Shown here piece after piece: positions 56,201-64,000 of a stretch of DNA of 64,000 nt; the first letter of the stretch is position 1, and each line of letters starts with the position of its first letter. The stretch comes from Unio delphinus (lineage: Eukaryota; Mollusca; Bivalvia; Unionida; Unionidae): contig JAQISU010000071.1 of assembly GCA_029339505.1 (NCBI GenBank), positions 744,001 through 808,000 of the forward strand, in the 5' to 3' direction. Below the pieces are notes generated by a model, which was not told the origin of the DNA, searched no databases, and saw only the letters and a program-made list of their open reading frames with translations. A program made the translations under genes and the position numbers.

Positions 56201-56955
56201 TCTTCACGAAGATGGAACAATGTAGTAATCTTTCAGTCTACCTAGATTGTCATATGTAGATAGATTTGTCCCCAAGAATGTGAATCTATCTGAATTGAAC
56301 CACAGTAACGTATATAACTATATTTGGATTGAAATATCTCGAACTGTTCTAGTAAATATGGATAGTTATAGTTATGTGCTGTTGGATATGTGTTGTGATA
56401 AGCATGATAAAGAAGCCTGAAACATCTATATTCAAACCACATCAACGGTTATATATGTATCTCGATTGATATACCACGATTCAATTTGGTTTCGGTCTAA
56501 AGATATATATCCAAACGTAAGCTTACAAGTTTTCAGATTTATCTTCATGAAGTTTGACATACGTATATCGATACATCGTCACGAAGATGGAATAATGTAG
56601 AGATCTATCAGTCTACGTAGATTGTCATATGTAGATAGATTTATCCCCAAGAATGTGAATCTATCTGAATTGAACCATCGCAACGTATATAACTATATTT
56701 GGATTGAAATATCTTTATCTCTTCTGGTAAATATGGATAGTTATAGCTGTCTGATATTGGATATATGTTGAGATAAGCATGATAACGAAGTTTGAAACAT
56801 CTGTATTCAACCACATCAACGTGTATATATGTATCTCAATTGATCTAGCACGATGTAATTTGGTTTCGATCTACAGATATATCTCCAAACGCAATCTTAC
56901 ATGTTGTCAGATTTATCTTGATGTAGTTTTTTATAGGTATATAGATACGTCTTCA
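53209..56955. repeat. HOR unit 15: 10-mer m1-m8 m9/m10 m11
   Basis: m9 and m10 are fused at 56207-56581, as in unit 11. The left part matches unit 9 at an offset of 20,234 bp, and the right part matches unit 11 at an offset of 13,115 bp. The unit is therefore a mosaic. Confidence 0.88.
56207..56581. repeat. Hybrid monomer m9/m10 (second copy)
   Basis: It has the same structure and the same switch region as the hybrid at 43092. The surrounding sequence matches at an offset of 13,115 bp, so the two share one origin rather than two independent events. Confidence 0.86.
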
Positions 56956-59203
56956 CGTAGATGGAAATACTTAGATATATATACGACTACGTAAATAGTC
57001 AGATATAGATGTAATATTCATGTAAAGAGTGAATCTAGCTGAATTGGAAAACATCGACAAAGATAGTTGTATTTTGATTGAAATATCTCAATGTATTTTG
57101 TTTAATGTGGATAGTTATAGCTATGTGTAGGTGGATATATAATGAGAGATGCAGCTTAACTAATATGGAGTAATCTGATATCAGACATCTCAACTTTGAT
57201 AGCTGAATCTCGATTGATATAGAACTATGTGATTTGGATGCCGGCTATAGATATGTCACCAGACATAAGCTTACATGTTGTCAGATTTATCTTCATGTAG
57301 TTTGACATACGTATATCGATACATCTTCACGAAGATGGAATAATGTCGTGATCTATGAGTCTGCGTAGATTGTCATATGTAGATAGATTTGTCCCCAAGA
57401 ATGTGAATCTATCTGAATTGAAGCACCGCAACGTATATAACTATATTATGATTGAAATATCTCGATCTGTTCTAGTAAATATGGATAGTTATAGTTATGT
57501 GCTGTTGGATATGTGTTGAGATCAGCATGATAACGAAGCTTGAAATGTCTGTATTCAAACCACATCAACGTTTATATATGTATCCGGATTGATATACCCC
57601 GATTTAATTTGGTTTTGGTCTACAGATATATCTCCAAACCTAAGCTTACATGTTGTCAGATTTATCTTCATGTAGTTTGACAAACGTATATCGATACATC
57701 TGCACGAAGATGGAATAATGTAGATATCTATCAGTCTACGTAGATTGTCATATGTAGATAGATTTATCCCCAATAATGTGAATCTGTCTGAATTGAAGCA
57801 CCGCAACGTATATAACTATATTTGGATTGAAATATCTCGATCTGTACTAGTAAATATGGATAGTTATAGTTATGTGCTGTTGAATATGTGTTGAGATAAG
57901 CATGATAACGAAGCTTGAAACATCTGTATTCAAACCACATCAACGTTTATATATGTATCTCGATTCATATACCACGACTTAATTTCTTTTCGGTCTACAG
58001 ATATATCTCCAAACGTAAGCTTACATGTTGTCAGATTTATCTTCATGTAGTTTGACATACGTATATCGATACATCTTCACGAAGATGGAATAATGTAGAT
58101 ATCTATCAGTCTACGTAGATTGTCATATGTAAATAGATTTATCCCCAAGAATGTGAATCTATCTGAATTGAAGCAACGCAACGTATATAACTATATTTTG
58201 ATTGAAATATCTCGATCTGTTCTAGTAAATTTGGATAGTTATAGTTATGTGCTGTTGGATATGTGTTGAGATCAGCATGATAACGAAGCTTGAAACATCT
58301 GTATTCAAACCACATCAACGTTTATATATGTATCCGGATTGATATACCACGATTTAATTTGGTTTCGGTCTACAGATATATCTCCAAACCTAAGCTTACA
58401 TGTTGTCAGATTTATCTTCATGTAGTTTGACAAACGTATATCGATACATCTGCACGAAGATGGAATAATGTAGATATCTATCAGTCTACGTAGATTGTCA
58501 TATGTAGATAGATTTATCCCCAATAATGTGAATCTATCTGAATTGAACCACAGCAACGTATATAACTATATTTGGATTGAAATATCTCGAACTGTTCTAG
58601 TAAATATGGATAGTTATAGTTATGTGCTGTTGGATATGTGTTGTGATAAGCATGATAAAGAAGCCTGAAACATCTATATTCAAACCACATCAACGGTTAT
58701 ATATGTATCTCGATTGATATACCACGATTCAATTTGGTTTCGGTCTAAAGATATATATCCAAACGTAAGCTTACAAGTTTTCAGATTTATCTTCATGAAG
58801 TTTGACATACGTATATCGATACATCGTCACGAAGATGGAATAATGTAGAGATCTATCAGTCTACGTAGATTGTCATATGTAGATAGATTTATCCCCAATA
58901 ATGTGAATCTATCTGAATTGAACCATCGCAACGTATATAACTATATTTGGATTGAAATATCTTTATCTCTTCTGGTAAATATGGATAGTTATAGCTGTCT
59001 GATATTGGATATATGTTGAGATAAGCATGATAACGAAGTTTGAAACATCTGTATTCAACCACATCAACGTGTATATATGTATCTCAATTGATCTAGCACG
59101 ATGTAATTTGGTTTCGATCTACAGATATATCTCCAAACGCAATCTTACATGTTGTCAGATTTATCTTGATGTAGTTTTTTATAGGTATATAGATACGTCT
59201 TCA
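56956..59203. repeat. HOR unit 16: 6-mer m1 m2 m3 m8/m9 m10 m11
   Basis: Starts are at 56956, 57330, 57705, 58080, 58455 and 58830. m4-m7 are missing and a hybrid m8/m9 lies at 58080-58454. m2 carries AAATGTCTG and GGTTTTGGTC. Confidence 0.89.
58080..58454. repeat. Hybrid monomer m8/m9
   Basis: The head is m8 (ATGTAAATAG, GCAACGC, TTTTGATTG) and the tail is m9 (TTGGATATG, GATCAGCATG, TATCCGG). The switch lies at about 58195-58255. It has a private AAATTTGG near 58228. Confidence 0.84.
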
Positions 59204-61826
59204 CGTAGATGGAAATACTTAGATATATATACGACTACGTAAATAGTCAGATATAGATGTAATATTCATGTAAAGAGTGAATCTAGCTGAATTGGAAAAC
59301 ATCGACAAAGATAGTTGTATTTTGATTGAAATATCTCAATGTATTTTGTTTAATGTGGATAGTTATAGCTATGTGTAGGTGGATATATAATGAGAGATGC
59401 AGCTTAACTAATATGGAGTAATCTGATATCAGACATCTCAACTTTGATAGCTGAATCTCGATTGATATAGAACTATGTGATTTGGATGCCGGCTATAGAT
59501 ATGTCACCAGACATAAGCTTACATGTTGTCAGATTTATCTTCATGTAGTTTGACATACGTATATCGATACATCTTCACGAAGATGGAATAATGTCGTGAT
59601 CTATGAGTCTGCGTAGATTGTCATATGTAGATAGATTTGTCCCCAAGAATGTGAATCTATCTGAATTGAACCTCCGCAACGTATATAACTATATTATGAT
59701 TGAAATATCTCGATCTGTTCTAGTAAATATGGATAGTTATAGTTATGTGCTGTTGGATATGTGTTGAGATCAGCATGATAACGAAGCTTGAAATGTCTGT
59801 ATTCAAACCACATCAACGTTTATATATGTATCCGGATTGATATACCCAGATTTAATTTGGTTTTGGTCTACAGATATATCTCCAAACCTAAGCTTACATG
59901 TTGTCAGATTTATCTTCATGTAGTTTGACAAACGTATATCGATACATCTGCACGAAGATGGAATAATGTAGATATCTATCAGTCTACGTAGATTGTCATA
60001 TGTAGATAGATTTATCCCCAATAATGTGAATCTGTCTGAATTGAAGCACCGCAACGTATATAACTAAATTTGGATTGAAATATCTCGATCTGTACTAGTA
60101 AATATGGATAGTTATAGTTATGTGCTGTTGAATATGTGTTGAGATAAGCATGATAACGAAGCTTGAAACATCTGTATTCAAACCACATCAACGTTTATAT
60201 ATGTATCTCGATTCATATACCACGACTTAATTTCTTTTCGGTCTACAGATATATCTCCAAACGTAAGCTTACATGTTGTCAGATTTATCTTCATGTAGTT
60301 TGACATACGTATATCGATACATCTTCACGAAGATGGAATAATGTAGATATCTATCAGTCTACGTAGATTGTCATATGTAAATAGATTTATCCCCAAGAAT
60401 GTGAATCTATCTGAATTGAAGCAACGCAACGTATATAACTATATTTTGATTGAAATATCTCGATCTGTTCTAGTAAATATGGATAGTTATAGTTATGTGC
60501 TGTTGAATATGTGTTGTGATAAGCATGATAACGAAGCTTGAAACATCTGCATTCAAACCACATCAACGTTTATATATGTATCTCGATTCATATACCACGA
60601 CTTAGTTTCTTTTCGGTCTACAGATATATCTCCAAACGTAAGCTTACATGTTGTCAGATTTATCTTCATGAAGTTTGACATTCGTATATCGATACATCTT
60701 CACGAAGATGGAACAATGTAGTAATCTTTCAGTCTACCTAGATTGTCATATGTAGATAGATTTGTCCCCAATAATGTGAATCTGTCTGAATTGAACCTCC
60801 GCAACGTATATAACTATATTATGATTGAAATATCTCGATCTGTTCTAGTAAATATGGATAGTTATAGTTATGTGCTGTTGGATATGTGTTGAGATCAGCA
60901 TGATAACGAAGCTTGAAACATCTGTATTCAAACCACATCAACGTTTATATATGTATCCGGATTGATATACCACGATTTAATTTGGTTTCGGTCTACAGAT
61001 ATATCTCCAAACCTAAGCTTACATGTTGTCAGATTTATCTTCATGTAGTTTGACAAACGTATATCGATACATCTGCACGAAGATGGAATAATGTAGATAT
61101 CTATCAGTCTACGTAGATTGTCATATGTAGATAGATTTATCCCCAATAATGTGAATCTATCTGAATTGAACCACAGCAACGTATATAACTATATTTGGAT
61201 TGAAATATCTCGAACTGTTCTAGTAAATATGGATAGTTATAGTTATGTGCTGTTGGATATGTGTTGTGATAAGCATGATAAAGAAGCCTGAAACATCTAT
61301 ATTCAAACCACATCAACGGTTATATATGTATCTCGATTGATATACCACGATTCAATTTGGTTTCGGTCTAAAGATATATATCCAAACGTAAGCTTACAAG
61401 TTTTCAGATTTATCTTCATGAAGTTTGACATACGTATATCGATACATCGTCACGAAGATGGAATAATGTAGAGATCTATCAGTCTACGTAGATTGTCATA
61501 TGTAGATAGATTTATCCCCAATAATGTGAATCTATCTGAATTGAACCATCGCAACGTATATAACTATATTTGGATTGAAATATCTTTATCTCTTCTGGTA
61601 AATATGGATAGTTATAGCTGTCTGATATTGGATATATGTTGAGATAAGCATGATAACGAAGTTTGAAACATCTGTATTCAACCACATCAACGTGTATATA
61701 TGTATCTCAATTGATCTAGCACGATGTAATTTGGTTTCGATCTACAGATATATCTCCAAACGCAATCTTACATGTTGTCAGATTTATCTTGATGTAGTTT
61801 TTTATAGGTATATAGATACGTCTTCA
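59204..61826. repeat. HOR unit 17: 7-mer m1 m2 m3 m8-m11
   Basis: Starts are at 59204, 59578, 59953, 60328, 60703, 61078 and 61453. The composition is as in unit 12. m8 carries CTTAGTTTC (near 60602), shared only with the next unit. Confidence 0.89.
60703..61077. repeat. m9 with an m3-like patch
   Basis: This is m9 by its head and tail, but near 60766-60790 it reads CAATAATG and CTGTCTG as in m3. The patch is short and flanked by m9 sequence on both sides, as gene conversion would leave. Confidence 0.7.
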
Positions 61827-64000
61827 CGTAGATGGAAATACTTAGATATATATACGACTACGTAAATAGTCAGATATAGATGTAATATTCATGTAAAGAG
61901 TGAATCTAGCTGAATTGGAAAACATCGACAAAGATAGTTGTATTTTGATTGAAATATCTCAATGTATTTTGTTTAATGTGGATAGTTATAGCTATGTGTA
62001 GGTGGATATATAATGAGAGATGCAGCTTAACTAATATGGAGTAATCTGATATCAGACATCTCAACTTTGATAGCTGAATCTCGATTGATATAGAACTATG
62101 TGATTTGGATGCCGGCTATAGATATGTCACCAGACATAAGCTTACATGTTGTCAGATTTATCTTCATGTAGTTTGACATACGTATATCGATACATCTTCA
62201 CGAAGATGGAATAATGTCGTGATCTATGAGTCTGCGTAGATTGTCATATGTAGATAGATTTGTCCCCAAGAATGTGAATCTATCTGAATTGAACCTCCGC
62301 AACGTATATAACTATATTATGATTGAAATATCTCGATCTGTTCTAGTAAATATGGATAGTTATAGTTATGTGCTGTTGGATATGTGTTGAGATCAGCATG
62401 ATAACGAAGCTTGAAATGTCTGTATTCAAACCACATCAACGTTTATATATGTATCCGGATTGATATACCCCGATTTAATTTGGTTTTGGTCTACAGATAT
62501 ATCTCCAAACCTAAGCTTACATGTTGTCAGATTTATCTTCATGTAGTTTGACAAACGTATATCGATACATCTGCACGAAGATGGAATAATGTAGATATCT
62601 ATCAGTCTACGTAGATTGTCATATGTAGATAGATTTATCCCCAATAATGTGAATCTGTCTGAATTGAAGCACCGCAACGTATATAACTATATTTGGATTG
62701 AAATATCTCGATCTGTACTAGTAAATATGGATAGTTATAGTTATGTGCTGTTGAATATGTGTTGAGATAAGCATGATAACGAAGCTTGAAACATCTGTAT
62801 TCAAACCACATCAACGTTTATATATGTATCTCGATTCATATACCACGACTTAATTTCTTTTCGGTCTACAGATATATCTCCAAACGTAAGCTTACATGTT
62901 GTCAGATTTATCTTCATGTAGTTTGACATACGTATATCGATACATCTTCACGAAGATGGAATAATGTAGATATCTATCAGTCTACGTAGATTGTCATATG
63001 TAAATAGATTTATCCCCAAGAATGTGAATCTATCTGAATTGAAGCAACGCAACGTATATAACTATATTTTGATTGAAATATCTCGATCTGTTCTAGTAAA
63101 TATGGATAGTTATAGTTATGTGCTGTTGAATATGTGTTGTGATAAGCATGATAACGAAGCTTGAAACATCTGCATTCAAACCACATCAACGTTTATATAT
63201 GTATCTCGATTCATATACCACGACTTAGTTTCTTTTCGGTCTACAGATATATCTCCAAACGTAAGCTTACATGTTGTCAGATTTATCTTCATGAAGTTTG
63301 ACATTCGTATATCGATACATCTTCACGAAGATGGAACAATGTAGTAATCTTTCAGTCTACCTAGATTGTCATATGTAGATAGATTTGTCCCCAAGAATGT
63401 GAATCTATCTGAATTGAACCACAGTAACGTATATAACTATATTATGATTGAAATATCTCGATCTGTTCTAGTAAATATGGATAGTTATAGTTATGTGCTG
63501 TTGGATATGTGTTGAGATCAGCATGATAACGAAGCTTGAAACATCTGTATTCAAACCACATCAACGTTTATATATGTATCCGGATTGATATACCACGATT
63601 TAATTTGGTTTCGGTCTACAGATATATCTCCAAACCTAAGCTTACATGTTGTCAGATTTATCTTCATGTAGTTTGACAAACGTATATCGATACATCTGCA
63701 CGAAGATGGAATAATGTAGATATCTATCAGTCTACGTAGATTGTCATATGTAGATAGATTTATCCCCAATAATGTGAATCTATCTGAATTGAACCACAGC
63801 AACGTATATAACTATATTTGGATTGAAATATCTCGAACTGTTCTAGTAAATATGGATAGTTATAGTTATGTGCTGTTGGATATGTGTTGTGATAAGCATG
63901 ATAAAGAAGCCTGAAACATCTATATTCAAACCACATCAACGGTTATATATGTATCTCGATTGATATACCACGATTCAATTTGGTTTCGGTCTAAAGATAT
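61827..64000. repeat. HOR unit 18 (partial): m1 m2 m3 m8 m9 m10
   Basis: Starts are at 61827, 62201, 62576, 62951, 63326 and 63701; the window ends 300 bp into m10. It repeats unit 17 at an offset of 2,623 bp. Compact 7-mers seem to be the current form at this end of the array. Confidence 0.88.
63326..63700. repeat. m9 with an m10-like patch
   Basis: The head and tail are m9 (GGAACAATG; TTATGATTG, TATCCGG), but near 63418 it reads CCACAGTAAC as in m10 or the m9/m10 hybrids. It returns to m9 within about 20-25 bp. A short conversion tract is the simplest reading. Confidence 0.72.

Larger units (their letters stand above)
1..64000. repeat. Satellite DNA array, 374-375 bp monomer in higher-order repeats
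   Basis: About 171 head-to-tail monomers fill the window. Each can be recognised by a CGAAGATGG (or variant) start, a TATCCCC block about 55 bp in, a GATAGTTATAG block near 160, CCACATCAAC near 225 and TAAGCTTAC near 310. Successive starts at 1, 376, 750, 1125, 1500, 1874 and 2248 give the 374-375 bp spacing. The DNA is A+T rich by eye. No monomer is inverted, and no foreign sequence interrupts the array. Eleven monomer types recur in a fixed order, which makes this a higher-order repeat array. Long homogeneous HOR arrays are typical of centromeric or pericentromeric satellites in eukaryotes. Assigning this one to a centromere is inference, and I do not recognise the family. Confidence 0.97.

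Noticed and set aside
1..64000. CRISPR array
   Set aside because: There are no short identical repeats separated by unique spacers. The whole 375-bp unit is repeated and there are no cas genes.
1..64000. CENP-B box
   Set aside because: I looked for the TTCG....A..CGGG core on both strands of typical monomers. TTTCGG and ATTCG occur, but without the CGGG half at the right spacing.
1..64000. Transposon or retroelement origin of the unit
   Set aside because: I see no terminal repeats, target-site duplications, or transposase or reverse-transcriptase frames. The array is purely head to tail.
1..64000. Match to a named satellite family or species
   Set aside because: The length and A+T richness resemble satellites from several animals and plants, but I do not recognise the sequence and would be guessing.
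1..64000. Inverted monomers or an array boundary
   Set aside because: Every monomer start I located reads in the same direction, and satellite continues to both edges.

Overview
The whole 64 kb window is one uninterrupted satellite DNA array. I see no gene, RNA gene, transposon or unique sequence in it. The unit is an A+T-rich monomer of 374-375 bp (about 171 copies), always in the same orientation, and it continues off both ends. Such an array suggests a eukaryotic genome, most likely centromeric or pericentromeric heterochromatin from a long-read assembly. I do not recognise the satellite family and cannot name the organism.

The monomers fall into 11 recognisable types, named here m1 to m11. 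Together they form a higher-order repeat (HOR) whose fullest form, m1-m11, is 4,122 bp (1874-5995, 15738-19859, 36347-40468). I count monomers from the CGAAGATGG motif and HOR units from m1, the most diverged type. From left to right the units hold: 5 (partial, m5 m6 m9-m11), 11, 11, 4, 11, 11, 15, 10, 10, 9, 11, 9, 7, 8, 10, 10, 6, 7 and 5.8 (partial) monomers. The core m10(3' part)-m11-m1-m2(5' part) occurs in every complete unit. All gains, losses and hybrids affect m2(3' part) to m10(5' part).

Two tandem duplications of 15 monomers (5,620 and 5,621 bp) lie at 4.9-16.2 kb and 16.2-27.5 kb. A 3,747-bp tandem duplication lies at 24-31 kb, and compact 2,623-bp units fill the right end. Longer-range near-copies occur at offsets of 34,473, 20,234 and 13,115 bp, each close to a whole number of monomers. 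Hybrid monomers mark several junctions, as unequal exchange in register would produce.

Within a monomer I see traces of an older threefold repeat of about 125 bp, and a segment rich in short perfect palindromes. The many 60-83-codon open frames recur because the DNA repeats. I do not call any of them genes.
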